A stretch of DNA of 64,000 nt from Methanoplanus limicola DSM 2279 (GTDB lineage Archaea; Halobacteriota; Methanomicrobia; Methanomicrobiales; Methanomicrobiaceae): assembly GCF_000243255.1 (NCBI RefSeq), contig NZ_CM001436.1, positions 2,959,175 through 3,023,174 on the forward strand, in the 5' to 3' direction. Of this stretch, positions 28,255-37,644 are shown in pieces. Below the pieces are notes generated by a model, which saw nothing but the letters and a program-made list of their open reading frames with translations, had not been told where the DNA came from and searched no databases. The position numbers and the translations under genes were made by a program. Numbering within the stretch: the stretch's first letter is position 1; the number at the start of each line of letters is the position of its first letter.

Positions 28255-29277
28255 TTATACCAGATGGAAGAGTGGATGTGTATCCACCTGTGGCTCAAGG
28301 CCAAACTCCTTGGCTGCCTCAGCAAGTACGATATCTGAGAATGCGATTGCAGTGGATGCACCTTCACAGTTCTCGATAGGTCCGTACATGATAAGATCTG
28401 CACCAAGGGTTGCAGCCATAATGTTACAGCCAATGTCAGGTGCTGCCCATGCAGTCTGCCTGATACCCTCGAATCCGCCAAAGTGGTGGTGTGACATCTG
28501 TTCCATAAGAAGATCTTTGCCGACATACTGCTCAGCAAGAACATTCTTTCTCCAGCGCTTAAGCCATGTCCATGACACTGTCATGTTGTGGTATGCACCG
28601 CCGGTTGGGAGACCATGGATTGCCTTGCATGCAAGAATCTCACGGAATGAACCGCCTGAACCAATACCGAGCGGTGTTGCTGCGGTATCAAGAATAGGGC
28701 GTGTAATTCCGCACTCTTCTGCAATCTGAAGCATGGATTTTTCCTGACCTGCAACGCCACCCTCTGCAAGTACTGCCTCACGTCCCCTGACGGTTGGGTC
28801 ACCAGGGTTGAATGCAAGAACAATAGCTGCATTGACATCACTGTTCTTTAAAGCCTCGATATTCTCAGGGCCGATTGAACCGTTGATGGAGTTGTAGATT
28901 GCACGGTCTGCAAGACCGACTTCTGTTACATACTCACATGCATGTGCAAGTGCCGGAGGATTTGAAGAATCCATTAAGAACGCGGTCTTGTTGTCAACTG
29001 AATCAAACCAGCTGAAATAGCTCTCAAATGCTTCCGATGTCTCAGAGATGATCTGGATAAAGTGTGGAACTCCTGTAATATCAGAGAGTTCAAGACACCT
29101 GTTCCAGAGAGCCTCTGCACGATCCTTGTCAATTATTCCCTTCTCATCATCAATAACTGTCTCGTGCTTGTTATAAAAGATGGAAGCGCCGAGCACCCTC
29201 GGATATTCTCCGGGCTGCCCGCCGATCTTGGTACCATTAAAGTCGTGTACCGTCTGCTCTTTCTCGAATTTGAACAT
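28255..29277 (-). CDS. mtrH: Tetrahydromethanopterin S-methyltransferase subunit H
   Basis: Catalytic subunit that moves the methyl group from methyl-H4MPT (or the sarcinapterin form) to the corrinoid on MtrA. The sequence begins MFKFEKEQTVHDFNG and contains IGGQPGEYPRVLGASIFY and the TIM-barrel segment FLMDSSNPPALAHACEYV, all typical of MtrH. A GTG three codons upstream is possible, but ATG at 29277 follows AGGAGGAGTGACAAAA and gives the standard N terminus. It is the last gene of the operon, 15 bases after the MtrA-MtrG fusion, and is peripheral to the membrane complex. Confidence 0.95.
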   Translation of the reverse strand: MFKFEKEQTVHDFNGTKIGGQPGEYPRVLGASIFYNKHETVIDDEKGIIDKDRAEALWNRCLELSDITGVPHFIQIISETSEAFESYFSWFDSVDNKTAFLMDSSNPPALAHACEYVTEVGLADRAIYNSINGSIGPENIEALKNSDVNAAIVLAFNPGDPTVRGREAVLAEGGVAGQEKSMLQIAEECGITRPILDTAATPLGIGSGGSFREILACKAIHGLPTGGAYHNMTVSWTWLKRWRKNVLAEQYVGKDLLMEQMSHHHFGGFEGIRQTAWAAPDIGCNIMAATLGADLIMYGPIENCEGASTAIAFSDIVLAEAAKEFGLEPQVDTHPLFHLV

Positions 29278-29292
29278 TTTTGTCACTCCTCC

Positions 29293-30033
29293 TTATATCA
29301 TTGCCATAAGTTTCGGGAGTAATACCAGCAACATCATGAATACAATCAAACCTGCGACAAGACCGTAGAGGATACCGATATCCCTTCCGACTTTACGGCC
29401 TACACGCTGTGCAATTTCCGCGTCTGCGAACTCAAGCCTCTTCTCAATCTCATTGAGGCGTGATTCGACTTCAAGGAACTGTGGATTTGCGGTTGCAGCA
29501 AGTGCACCGTCTCCGCCGGCACCATCCTCTTTGACCTCGATAACTATCGGGTCGCCGTCGAATGCGCCAGGATCTCTTCCTTTCAGCTCTTCAATTTTTG
29601 CTTTGATTGTACCCATGTCCTCAGATTCCATGATGTCGACTATCTCGACCTGCTCACGGAAACGCTGGACCCCTTCATCAGTAAGGTTCTCGATGAACGG
29701 GATAGCTCCCTTTGCACCGACAATCTTTCCGCCTTCAAGACCATTTGCGTGAAGCGCAATAAGGCACTGGCCGGAAAGGTGACCCTTAACCTCAGTTCCA
29801 CAGGTGATAATAAACCTGATATTAGGGTTTGCAATTACATTTGCAACGATCTTTTCAAGACCGAGGTTCTCTGTCTTACAGGAACCGCACATTGCAGCAC
29901 CTGCATCACAGACGGCCTGTTCATCAAGATGTGAACCGACAGTTACCACAACAACAGGACTTTCCGCATCACCAGCGTGATAATCACCCTGGATCTTTGG
30001 CCATCCTGAAGCAGGAGATTTCTTGTCAGCCAT
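29293..30033 (-). CDS. mtrG: Fusion of a second MtrA corrinoid domain to MtrG
   Basis: 246 residues in the operon position of mtrG. Residues 1-170 are a copy of the MtrA corrinoid domain, with 22 differences from the intact MtrA in those 170 positions by my hand alignment; the cobalt-ligand His is kept (H85 in EVKGHLSGQ). A short Gly/Ala linker follows, then residues about 187-246 are MtrG: the motif [26 protein letters not shown] and one membrane helix. The normal MtrA tail and helix are gone from this copy. Frame and spacing are clean (TAA, then mtrH 15 bases on). It probably forms part of the Mtr complex, perhaps with two corrinoid sites. Whether the fused domain is active is unknown. Confidence 0.88.
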   Translation of the reverse strand: MADKKSPASGWPKIQGDYHAGDAESPVVVVTVGSHLDEQAVCDAGAAMCGSCKTENLGLEKIVANVIANPNIRFIITCGTEVKGHLSGQCLIALHANGLEGGKIVGAKGAIPFIENLTDEGVQRFREQVEIVDIMESEDMGTIKAKIEELKGRDPGAFDGDPIVIEVKEDGAGGDGALAATANPQFLEVESRLNEIEKRLEFADAEIAQRVGRKVGRDIGILYGLVAGLIVFMMLLVLLPKLMAMI

Positions 30034-30034
30034 C

Positions 30035-30247
30035 TTAAATGCCTCCCATCAGAAATACCGGTACAAGTACAAGAACAAGTGAAATGATAAGACCCACACC
30101 AAAACCAACTCCTCCGGAAGTCATAATACTTGACTCGAGTTTGTTGGTTCTGGCAAGTACCTGAGCCTTGAATTCAATATCTTCCATCATGTCCTTAATT
30201 GCCGCCATTCTGATTGTTGCCGGACCTGAATTTTCTTCATCTGACAT
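30035..30247 (-). CDS. mtrF: Tetrahydromethanopterin S-methyltransferase subunit F
   Basis: 70-residue membrane subunit. The segment [22 protein letters not shown] followed by one C-terminal helix ([19 protein letters not shown]) is the MtrF pattern known from Methanosarcina (S-IRYRAQLIARNQKL). It lies between mtrA and the MtrA-MtrG fusion, the standard F position in mtrEDCBAFGH. The gene order and motif together distinguish it from MtrG, whose signature (GRDIGILYG) is on the neighbouring protein. Confidence 0.88.
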   Translation of the reverse strand: MSDEENSGPATIRMAAIKDMMEDIEFKAQVLARTNKLESSIMTSGGVGFGVGLIISLVLVLVPVFLMGGI

Positions 30248-30252
30248 TTATA

Positions 30253-30978
30253 TCACCCCATTAAAAGGAAGCCCAGCAGGGCAAATGACACGATCAGACC
30301 GATCATGAGTCCTTCAACCTTACCTGAATAGACACCCGCTGCAAAGCGGTTGCGGTATCCAATGTCTGTGACCATCATCTGGATTGTCTTGAGTCTTGCA
30401 TGAATGAGAGCAAGCTCTGCGGTCATTGGTGTCTCTACGCCACCTTCTCCGCCGGCTGCACCGCCATCATCTTCCTTGACTTCAAGGACAATAGGTTCAC
30501 CATCAAATGCGCCCGGATCTCTGGCTGTAAGCTCATCGATCTTGGCTTTGATTGCACCCATGTCTTCAGATTCCATGATGTCAACCATCTCAATCTGGTC
30601 ACGGAAGCGCTGGATAGACTCATCAGTGAGGTTTTCAATGAAAGGAATAGCACCTTTTGCACCGACAATCTTTCCGCCTTCAAGACCGTTTGCATGAAGA
30701 GCGTGGAGACACTGACCGGAAAGGTGACCCTTAACCTCAGTACCGCAGGTAACCATGAACCTTATGTTCGGGTTTGCAACCACATTTGCAACGATCTTCT
30801 CAAGACCGAGGTTCTCTGTCTTACAGGAACCACATATTGCAGCGCCTGCGTCACAGATACCCTGCTCATCAAGGTGTGATCCAACAGTAACTACAGCTAC
30901 AGGGCTTTCTGCGTTGCCTGCATGATAGTCACCCTGGATTTTTGGCCATCCGGATGCCGGAGCTCTTTTATCTGCCAT
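30253..30978 (-). CDS. mtrA: Tetrahydromethanopterin S-methyltransferase subunit A (intact)
   Basis: Corrinoid-bearing subunit (241 residues). The Rossmann-like cytoplasmic domain covers residues 1-170 with H85 in EVKGHLSGQ as the lower cobalt ligand. A Gly-rich linker ([11 protein letters not shown]) leads to the true MtrA tail, [16 protein letters not shown] ... [16 protein letters not shown], and a single membrane helix. This tail marks it as the canonical copy. It precedes mtrF by 5 bases. The first 170 residues are nearly duplicated in the downstream MtrA-MtrG fusion. Confidence 0.95.
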   Translation of the reverse strand: MADKRAPASGWPKIQGDYHAGNAESPVAVVTVGSHLDEQGICDAGAAICGSCKTENLGLEKIVANVVANPNIRFMVTCGTEVKGHLSGQCLHALHANGLEGGKIVGAKGAIPFIENLTDESIQRFRDQIEMVDIMESEDMGAIKAKIDELTARDPGAFDGEPIVLEVKEDDGGAAGGEGGVETPMTAELALIHARLKTIQMMVTDIGYRNRFAAGVYSGKVEGLMIGLIVSFALLGFLLMG

Positions 30979-30989
30979 TTTTTTTCACC

Positions 30990-31274
30990 TCAGAGCAATG
31001 CAAGTGCAACCACACCTGCAATAAATAATCCAACTGCTATACCGTACCACATTGCAGTCACACCACCGGCATAGATAAGGGACTTTTCCCTGTTCGGGAA
31101 AGACGAAAGGAATGAACCTTCTCCGGAGAGCATGTTAACCACATCATCTGTGATCTTCTCAAGTCTCTCAACCTCATCAATAACCGGTCCGAGTGATGCG
31201 CCTGCGGTAGTCACAAGACCTATAATGGGGTCCGCAACAAGACCATATTCAGGGAGAACTTGTACGTATCCCAT
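30990..31274 (-). CDS. mtrB: Tetrahydromethanopterin S-methyltransferase subunit B
   Basis: 94 residues, close to the normal MtrB length. It starts MGYVQVLPEYGLVADPIIGLV, has a helical middle part (VDEVERLEKITDDVVNML region) and one C-terminal membrane helix after KSLIYAGGVTAMWYG. It sits between mtrC (2-base gap) and mtrA (11-base gap), the standard position. MtrB is a small structural subunit of the Na+-pumping complex. Confidence 0.92.
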   Translation of the reverse strand: MGYVQVLPEYGLVADPIIGLVTTAGASLGPVIDEVERLEKITDDVVNMLSGEGSFLSSFPNREKSLIYAGGVTAMWYGIAVGLFIAGVVALALL

Positions 31275-31276
31275 TT

Positions 31277-32149
31277 TCAGGCCTCCTTCTTCTCACGAAT
31301 AGGCTGTGCATCAAGCCACATGAATGCATCACGCTTTGAAAGGACAAGATACTGGTTGTATGTATAAACCCATCCGATTACGGAAACGATAAATGAAACA
31401 ACTGCTGCCGTCATTGAGATGAATGCAAAAGACATAATTGACACAGCAATCATGCTTAAAAATCCACACTCCGCTGCAAGCATAAGTGTCCTGTCCTGTG
31501 ATTCATTAGGTCCGAGACATGCATTGAATGCATGCTGAACTGCAATACCACCGAGCATGAATATTACTGCAATGACTCCTCCGCCAATTACAGATGCCTG
31601 ATAGTCAGGGACTGCAACACCGAAGAATTCCTTTGAGCCTGTGATAAGATCTGCAAAGACAAAACTTCCGCCAGCCATTGCTGAAAGGCCAAGAACTGTG
31701 ATAGCACCGACAATACAGAGTTCGGCGAGTGATACAACCATCACAGGAATATTCATATTCACAATATTATTTGCAATGTATCCGAGAACTGCACCAAGAA
31801 TTGCTGCAACTATTACACATCCGACAGGGATGATAAGCGGAGATGATACAAATCCCATTGCGCTCAGTTTTGTACTGAGTACCATTGCTATTACACCTGA
31901 ACCAAGTGCAATCATACCTGCTGAAGGGACACCAGTACCAAGACCATAACTGCAAAGGTGCTTGATAGTGTCTGTACCCCACCATAGTGCAAGTACTGCT
32001 GCGATTCCGCCAAAGAATGAAAACATCTCTGTTCCGGCCATCTGATTCAGGTATGTAAGATAAAGACAGACTACTGCACCGACAAGACCGATCATCATGA
32101 CCTTGTTGTGCGGCATTCCACCTTCACTGGCTGTAATTTCTACTGACAT
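31277..32149 (-). CDS. mtrC: Tetrahydromethanopterin S-methyltransferase subunit C
   Basis: 290-residue polytopic membrane protein with about seven hydrophobic helices; the central GADTIKHLCSYGLGTGVPSAGM-like region (here GTDTIKHLCSYGLGTGVPS) is the family hallmark. With MtrD and MtrE it forms the membrane core where Na+ is moved. It lies in order between mtrD and mtrB with gaps of 10 and 2 bases. A few extra N-terminal residues (MSVEITASEGGMPHNK) make it slightly longer than usual. Confidence 0.93.
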   Translation of the reverse strand: MSVEITASEGGMPHNKVMMIGLVGAVVCLYLTYLNQMAGTEMFSFFGGIAAVLALWWGTDTIKHLCSYGLGTGVPSAGMIALGSGVIAMVLSTKLSAMGFVSSPLIIPVGCVIVAAILGAVLGYIANNIVNMNIPVMVVSLAELCIVGAITVLGLSAMAGGSFVFADLITGSKEFFGVAVPDYQASVIGGGVIAVIFMLGGIAVQHAFNACLGPNESQDRTLMLAAECGFLSMIAVSIMSFAFISMTAAVVSFIVSVIGWVYTYNQYLVLSKRDAFMWLDAQPIREKKEA

Positions 32150-32159
32150 ACTTCATACC

Positions 32160-32993
32160 TCACATTACTGCTACCAGAATTGCCAGAAGACCACAGACTG
32201 CTGAAGCAACTGCGCATCCAATGACTGCACGCGGGAATCTCTTAAACTTAGGGTCATGAGGACCTTCGATTGTACCTGTAATATTGTATGCTGCAATTAC
32301 AGCATTTACAAGGAACATACCGATTGCAAAAACTCCTGCCATACTTACTGCGAGCGGAAGAATCTGCTCAGCAGGCGCATTGAGCGCAGTTGGAAGGAAT
32401 TCCTCATAGACTGCGAGAAGTTCGAGATAGATGAGTGTTCCGCCAAGACCACCGAGAGCACCGCCGATGACACCACCGACGTATGAAATGAACGGAAGAC
32501 CGTGTCCTTCAGTTCCCTGTGACTTGTATGCTTCAAAAGTGTCTCCTGTGATTGGGTCCTTTGCAACCTTACCGGATGCGGCTGGAATACCCATTGCATA
32601 GACGTAGACTACATTGACCATCAGACATGTGATAGCCATCATAAGACCGCCGCCTATTGCACCACCGGCAAGAGCAACGCCTAAACCAAGCTCTGCCGCC
32701 CATGCTCCGCCAAAGAGGCCTGCAAGACCTGCACCGGCTGCAAGCATGGTAACACCGGTTGCAATACCGGGTGACTGACCCATAGCTGCCGGAGCTCCTC
32801 CGACAGGAACAAAGTGGACACCAAAACCGATGAGAAGACCGCCGATAATAACTCCGATAAGAGACATCAGTGCCATCCCTGGTGATACAATGAAAATTAT
32901 TCCGACTGAGAGAAGCAGAAGTACAATACCGACTACTGTTCCTACAGGATTAATTCCCTCTCCACCACCGGAACCTCCGCCAAGTGCGCTCAT
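32160..32993 (-). CDS. mtrD: Tetrahydromethanopterin S-methyltransferase subunit D
   Basis: 277-residue membrane subunit starting with a Gly/Ser-rich stretch (SALGGGSGGGEGINPVG) and then about six helices. The segment FGVHFVPVGGAPAAMGQSPGIATG, with its loop, is characteristic of MtrD, as is ITGTIEGPHDPKFKRFPRA near the end. Its ATG overlaps the mtrE stop in ATGA. MtrD is part of the Na+-translocating core. Confidence 0.94.
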   Translation of the reverse strand: MSALGGGSGGGEGINPVGTVVGIVLLLLSVGIIFIVSPGMALMSLIGVIIGGLLIGFGVHFVPVGGAPAAMGQSPGIATGVTMLAAGAGLAGLFGGAWAAELGLGVALAGGAIGGGLMMAITCLMVNVVYVYAMGIPAASGKVAKDPITGDTFEAYKSQGTEGHGLPFISYVGGVIGGALGGLGGTLIYLELLAVYEEFLPTALNAPAEQILPLAVSMAGVFAIGMFLVNAVIAAYNITGTIEGPHDPKFKRFPRAVIGCAVASAVCGLLAILVAVM

Positions 32994-33895
32994 GATGAGG
33001 CCTCCTCGGATTTCTCTTCAGTGTATGGTCCATAGGTCTTGCGTGCCCATGTCTCGACAAATCTGTCAATGATCATAAAGATCAGAATAAGCACGATACC
33101 GGCAATTACTGCACCCCACCCTGCTGCGAATTCTTCAAAGAAGATTGTACGCCACAGTTCAAGGAACACAATAAGTCCGAAACAGACACCCGATGCCGGG
33201 CCGCCCATCTTAGATGTAAACCAGCCGTTGTCAAGCGAACTGCGCTGTCCTGCCTCTGCATACCGGACAATGTTACCGGATGCTGAGATAGGTACACCTG
33301 CTCCAAAGGCCTGTGTCTGGTACTGGCGCTCTTTTCCGTAGAACGGATTTCCGGTTGCAGAACCTGCTGCACCGAGAGCGATACCCCAGACAAGTCCCAG
33401 CAATGGAAGCGGGAACGGATGTCCAAGTGCGTTTACCATAAGGAAACACATTGATACGCATGTAAAGATAGCAACGAATGCATGCGCCATAGTCACGGTT
33501 GTAACCGACTTAATAAGGTCGATGTAAACCGGCTGTTCAAACTTTGCCAGACTTGCAGTCCTTCCCAGATATGCTGTAGTTGCATACACACCCTGTACAA
33601 ATACAGCTATAGCTGATCCTAAGACTATCGCAAGTACCGGATTATAATTTATCGCCATCAAAGCCCAAGCAAGGCCTGCTCCAAGAGCGCACCAAAGTCC
33701 GTATGCTGGGGGTTCACCGGATATAGCTTTACTATATATACGGTGAATATATCCCATCTGCGGAGCGAGCTGAACCTGTGAATTCGGGTCACCCTGTGAA
33801 CCGATATCAGACTCAGTATCTTCCGCAGCACCGGAAACGGTGGCCAGAGCGCCTGCAACGGCACTAATGCCGATACCAAACAGTAACTCTTCCAT
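32990..33895 (-). CDS. mtrE: Tetrahydromethanopterin S-methyltransferase subunit E
   Basis: 301-residue membrane subunit and first gene of the mtr operon. The family segments SDIGSQGDPNSQVQLAPQMGYIHR and GNPFYGKERQYQTQAFGAGVP are present, with about six helices and a short charged tail. The ATG at 33895 has AGGAGG 8 bases upstream. A TATA-like run lies about 80-90 bases upstream in a long intergenic space after mcrA. Confidence 0.95.
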   Translation of the reverse strand: MEELLFGIGISAVAGALATVSGAAEDTESDIGSQGDPNSQVQLAPQMGYIHRIYSKAISGEPPAYGLWCALGAGLAWALMAINYNPVLAIVLGSAIAVFVQGVYATTAYLGRTASLAKFEQPVYIDLIKSVTTVTMAHAFVAIFTCVSMCFLMVNALGHPFPLPLLGLVWGIALGAAGSATGNPFYGKERQYQTQAFGAGVPISASGNIVRYAEAGQRSSLDNGWFTSKMGGPASGVCFGLIVFLELWRTIFFEEFAAGWGAVIAGIVLILIFMIIDRFVETWARKTYGPYTEEKSEEASS

Positions 33896-34531
33896 TCAGG
33901 CATCCTCCTGAGTGCCACATGCACCAGAGATACACGTATACACGAAACCCTTTTGGATTCAAATTAAAGTCGTTTAGTATTTAATTAAAGGTTTCGAAAG
34001 AATTGCCGGAAAAAATAAGCAAAATATGAGTATTTGAGGAAAATAAAAGAATACACCTGACTTTTTTGTTTTAATTCAAAGTTATTTGAGCAGAAATTTA
34101 TGCTCATACAACCCCATTTTACAAAAAAATCTGCGCTTTTTTTACAATCCAAAACCGTCCCGGGAGATAAAATATTATGTGATTAAATTCAGGTAAATTA
34201 AAACCGGAATAATATCCAGCCACACAGATAAAAGAGCGCAAAGAGAAAGACAATTTAAAAATCCGGAATACACAGGCATAGAACACCCTTGCAAAGATTG
34301 AAAATTATAGACTTATACAAAACTTTCAGGAATTATCCGGAAAGTTTGCTTAAAGATTATGTAGTGCGATCAGAATCCACGCTTAGAAATAATCTCCATT
34401 TCATTCCGGTTATTCCTAAAGTAAGGTTATGCATTATAAAATAATCTGAAAATTCCATGAAATAATAACAATATAATTAATTCCGGAAATAACCGGAATA
34501 AAAATAAATTAAAAAAATATTCGGGGTGATC
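33896..34531 (-). promoter_or_regulatory. 636-base spacer between mcrA and mtrE: mcr 3' end and mtr promoter
   Basis: No known gene. On the minus strand it opens with a T-rich run right after mcrA (oligo-A on plus at 34511-34517), a likely termination region. Near the mtrE end is CGAAACC followed by TTTAATTAAATA (about 33976-33995), which resembles a BRE plus TATA box with a leader of about 60 bases. The middle is AT-rich. One open frame of 51 codons with a TTG start (34289-34444, plus strand) reads like protein but has no ribosome-binding site, and I do not claim it as a gene. Confidence 0.45.
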
Positions 34532-36238
34532 TTACCTTGCAGGTATGATCAGTGAGCGCTCGCCGGCTGGCATGAACTCGCGGATTGCTCCCTTTGCGAA
34601 TTCCTTACGTGGCTCTGCGAAGTCGAAACCGAGTGATGGATCTGCAAAACAGATCTTAACAAGCGGGTTGAAACAGAATGCATCTTTGCGTCCGTAGTGA
34701 GCTGCACCTACAATAGCTGCATACTCTCCCTGGTGACCGACGTTCATTGCATAGTTTGGATAGTTTGGTCCACGCAGTTCTCCAATGAGACCACGGTCTG
34801 GTTCCATTGAGAGTGAGTTTGCTGAACCGCACTGGTCCTGAAGATCGTATCCGAAGAATCCGAGACGTGACCATCCTTCCTTGTGCATGAGCATTGAAAG
34901 GTACCATCCGTTCAGACCTGCGTTTGAGTTTCCGGTTGCGATGGATGTGGACAGACCACATGCTGCTGCCATAACACCGGCACGCTGTGAACCACCGAAG
35001 TGATCTTCCATCATGGTTGGGAACTGTTCGTACTGTTCCATTGCATTGAGGTTAACCTCGGATGCGATATCGTTTACAACTTCCTGTGTTGGCTTGACAA
35101 GCTTTGCGGGGTCAGGGTTGGTGTAGTCTACGCCGTATTTGTCCTTTATGTAGTCCATACCATAGTATGTGAATTCATCGAGGATGTTATCAGTGTATGC
35201 TGCTGTTGCATACTGTGTAAATCCGACACCGCCGGACATGTATGATCCGAGCCAGATCTGGTCGAAGAGCATTGTACCTGCACCGACTACCTCAAGGGAT
35301 GCCTTTGCAGGGTCGTTTGGATGGGTACGGTTTGTCTGGATGATATCAGAGAAGAGACCGAACTTAATTCCACCAGGCTCGTTTGGACCACGTGCACGGC
35401 GTGCAGGAAGGTGGGATGCCATCTGAACAACACCGGCGTGTTTTGCTGCGAATGAAAGATCTGCGACTGCTGCTTCACCTGCACACATTCTGTATGCTGC
35501 GATGAATGACATTCCGATCTGCATTGCTGACCATCTGGAGGTTGTACCACCGTCGCATGTCCTTGAGACAATTGTCGGGATGTGGATTGCCTGGTACATT
35601 GACTTGCCGACCTCTGCCTTGAGAACTTCTGCCTGCTCAGCAGGGAAGAGCTTCTCAACGTTAATGAGGAACTGTGGCTCAATGTCGTCAGCCATCTCAT
35701 CGTCACCGGTGAATACCTTTACGTAACAGTCATCGACAAGACCAGGGTGTGTCTCAACCATGTGTTCCTGAACAACTGCTGCACCAGGCATTGCGTGGTT
35801 TAAGATGTGGAGGTACTCGTTGATTGTCTCAGGAGTAACTTCCTTTCCGAGACGCTTCTGGAGTGTTGCGTGTGCAAGGTCCATTCCGACAATAACTGTC
35901 CTGCGGATGTTATCCCAGAACTGCTGCATTGCAGCGTTGTTGACGAAGTGAAGATCATCACCCTCTACGAATGTTCCTGTACCGGATACTTCGTAGGTCA
36001 TGAGCTGTCTCTGACCCATTGGCAGACCACCAAGGTGGCAGTGCTCTGGATCATACATGGCCATTCCACGCTTTGCTTCGACAGCCTTTGTTGCTTCCAT
36101 GAACTCACGCTTACGTGGGGACTGGCGGACACCGTCAAAGTTGTAGAATGTTGTCTTTACTGATTCTACGTCTTCTCCCTGGAACTTCTGTTTAAGTGCA
36201 TCAAGGAAAAGTTTCTGTGATCTCTCAATTTTACCCAT
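34532..36238 (-). CDS. mcrA: Methyl-coenzyme M reductase subunit alpha
   Basis: 568 residues, full length. It holds the segment [19 protein letters not shown] used for mcrA phylogeny, followed by the EFTYYGMDY stretch. [22 protein letters not shown] with [12 protein letters not shown], and [24 protein letters not shown] cover the usual sites of N-methyl-His, 5-methyl-Arg and thioglycine/S-methyl-Cys changes. The F430 nickel ligand Gln lies in [11 protein letters not shown]. It forms methane from methyl-CoM and CoB. Last gene of mcrBDCGA; presence of mcrC marks the mcr rather than the mrt isoenzyme operon. Confidence 0.98.
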   Translation of the reverse strand: MGKIERSQKLFLDALKQKFQGEDVESVKTTFYNFDGVRQSPRKREFMEATKAVEAKRGMAMYDPEHCHLGGLPMGQRQLMTYEVSGTGTFVEGDDLHFVNNAAMQQFWDNIRRTVIVGMDLAHATLQKRLGKEVTPETINEYLHILNHAMPGAAVVQEHMVETHPGLVDDCYVKVFTGDDEMADDIEPQFLINVEKLFPAEQAEVLKAEVGKSMYQAIHIPTIVSRTCDGGTTSRWSAMQIGMSFIAAYRMCAGEAAVADLSFAAKHAGVVQMASHLPARRARGPNEPGGIKFGLFSDIIQTNRTHPNDPAKASLEVVGAGTMLFDQIWLGSYMSGGVGFTQYATAAYTDNILDEFTYYGMDYIKDKYGVDYTNPDPAKLVKPTQEVVNDIASEVNLNAMEQYEQFPTMMEDHFGGSQRAGVMAAACGLSTSIATGNSNAGLNGWYLSMLMHKEGWSRLGFFGYDLQDQCGSANSLSMEPDRGLIGELRGPNYPNYAMNVGHQGEYAAIVGAAHYGRKDAFCFNPLVKICFADPSLGFDFAEPRKEFAKGAIREFMPAGERSLIIPAR

Positions 36239-36243
36239 CTAAA

Positions 36244-37005
36244 TCACTCCTCCTTTGGCATAAAGCCGTATTTTGTTCTAAGTGCATGGATACGCTGAAT
36301 ATATTCAACATATTCTGCATCATCACGGTATGCGACACCAACAAGTGAGTGGAAGATTGTTGAGTGTGCTTTAAGCCATTCCTCGTCCATTGGCTTGCCG
36401 ACATCGACTTCACGGTCGAGTGGCTCTCCAATCTGGTCTTTGACGTACTTGACAGAGCCATCTTTTAAGATACAGCGCTGGAGCATATCAAACATAAGAC
36501 CATCTTCTGCAAGACGCAGTGAGTGTCCGTGAACTGTTGCACCACGGCAGCTTACAAGTGCCGGGTCAAACATCTCTGTCTCCATGAGGAGTTTTGAGTA
36601 CTGTTCAAGGTCACGCTCACGGCACTCTACAATCTGACGTCCTGAGAGTGTACCCGGGTCAATGCCACGGAAGCGGTAGCACTCTGAGTATGTGCGCTGG
36701 TATGGCTGTGATGGTGCGTTAAACATTGAGTCAGCAAACTGAATGTAACGTACGCGGTCTCCTGCCTTTGCACCCTCTGTTGGTGCAACAATCTTTCTGA
36801 TTGGGCAGTCTGGTTCCTGCTGCTCTGCAAGTGGTGGGTGTGCTGTCGGGTATGCTGATCCTGGTGCACGGTGACCAAGGATAAGAACAATATCTTCGTC
36901 AGTAACCTCACGAACCTTCTCAAGCTGGACTGCAGGGTTCATCTGCTTGCGCCTGTTTTCAGCGACAATAGATGTTCCTGGCCCATACTGTGGTGTATAT
37001 GCCAT
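36244..37005 (-). CDS. mcrG: Methyl-coenzyme M reductase subunit gamma
   Basis: 253 residues beginning MAYTPQYGPGTSIVAENRRKQM, the standard MCR gamma start. ILGHRAPGSAYPTAHPPLAEQQEPDCPIRKIV and SDSMF-type QFADSMFNAPSQPYQRTY are core motifs lining the active-site channel. It sits 5 bases before mcrA and 18 after mcrC. Forms the alpha2 beta2 gamma2 enzyme in the cytoplasm. Confidence 0.98.
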   Translation of the reverse strand: MAYTPQYGPGTSIVAENRRKQMNPAVQLEKVREVTDEDIVLILGHRAPGSAYPTAHPPLAEQQEPDCPIRKIVAPTEGAKAGDRVRYIQFADSMFNAPSQPYQRTYSECYRFRGIDPGTLSGRQIVECRERDLEQYSKLLMETEMFDPALVSCRGATVHGHSLRLAEDGLMFDMLQRCILKDGSVKYVKDQIGEPLDREVDVGKPMDEEWLKAHSTIFHSLVGVAYRDDAEYVEYIQRIHALRTKYGFMPKEE

Positions 37006-37023
37006 ATTAATTTCACCTTTAAA

Positions 37024-37644
37024 TTATTGTTTCATTGATTTCATTACAGCCGAAATAACTTCTGCCAGTTTCTCCCTTGTGGGAGTCTGTCCCCTTGTAA
37101 CTCCGCTGACGATGCGGACGACCCTGCCTTTTGTCTTCACCATTTCAGGTGACGGCATCACATAAGCGGTTTTTACACCTGCTTTTGCGAGGTCTTCATA
37201 ATCTACAGGCGCCTGAGATACAACAATTGCATCAGTATCACATCTCTCGAGAATAAAGCGAACCTTCTCCACGACATGAGATCTCACATTGCCGTGATGA
37301 AGAATTGCGACCTTATGCTGCTCAATCTGTGCAATCTCCTTAGAATTCAGGCCGAAATATGCCCCCAGAACCGAACCGGCTATCGCCGGGGCATCCGGGG
37401 GTACGCCGCTTCCGGCGTTTAAGACAAGAGTGCTGACCGAAAACTCAACACCCTCTCTTCTAAGGCCTGATGTTATATCGCAGACAGGTTTTGTTACGTG
37501 TCGCCTTCCCGGAGACATGCCAACGACTATTACATCCGGATGGCGGCACTCGGATATCGTACCTCTCTGGGCAAGGCCGCCACCTTTGCCCATACCCATA
37601 CTTTCGCGGCAGTCAACAATCTGGGTAACACGACCTATAGGCAT
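37024..37644 (-). CDS. mcrC: Methyl-coenzyme M reductase operon protein C
   Basis: 206 residues. It begins MPIGRVTQIVDCRESMGMGKGGGLAQRGTISEC, typical of McrC, and carries the NSGVPPDAPAIAGSVLGAYFG-like segment (here GSGVPPDAPAIAGSV). McrC proteins belong to an ATP-linked activation complex that reduces nickel in coenzyme F430. The start codon directly follows the mcrD stop (TAAATG). It is not part of the mature enzyme. Confidence 0.95.
   Translation of the reverse strand: MPIGRVTQIVDCRESMGMGKGGGLAQRGTISECRHPDVIVVGMSPGRRHVTKPVCDITSGLRREGVEFSVSTLVLNAGSGVPPDAPAIAGSVLGAYFGLNSKEIAQIEQHKVAILHHGNVRSHVVEKVRFILERCDTDAIVVSQAPVDYEDLAKAGVKTAYVMPSPEMVKTKGRVVRIVSGVTRGQTPTREKLAEVISAVMKSMKQ

Noticed and set aside
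30253-30360. Idea that the tail of the intact MtrA is an MtrF fusion
   Set aside because: The tail ([15 protein letters not shown]) fits the ordinary MtrA terminus, and a separate mtrF gene follows.
30400-30879. Plus-strand frames opposite the two mtrA copies that resemble each other
   Set aside because: They resemble each other only because the sense genes are duplicated; both are shadows.
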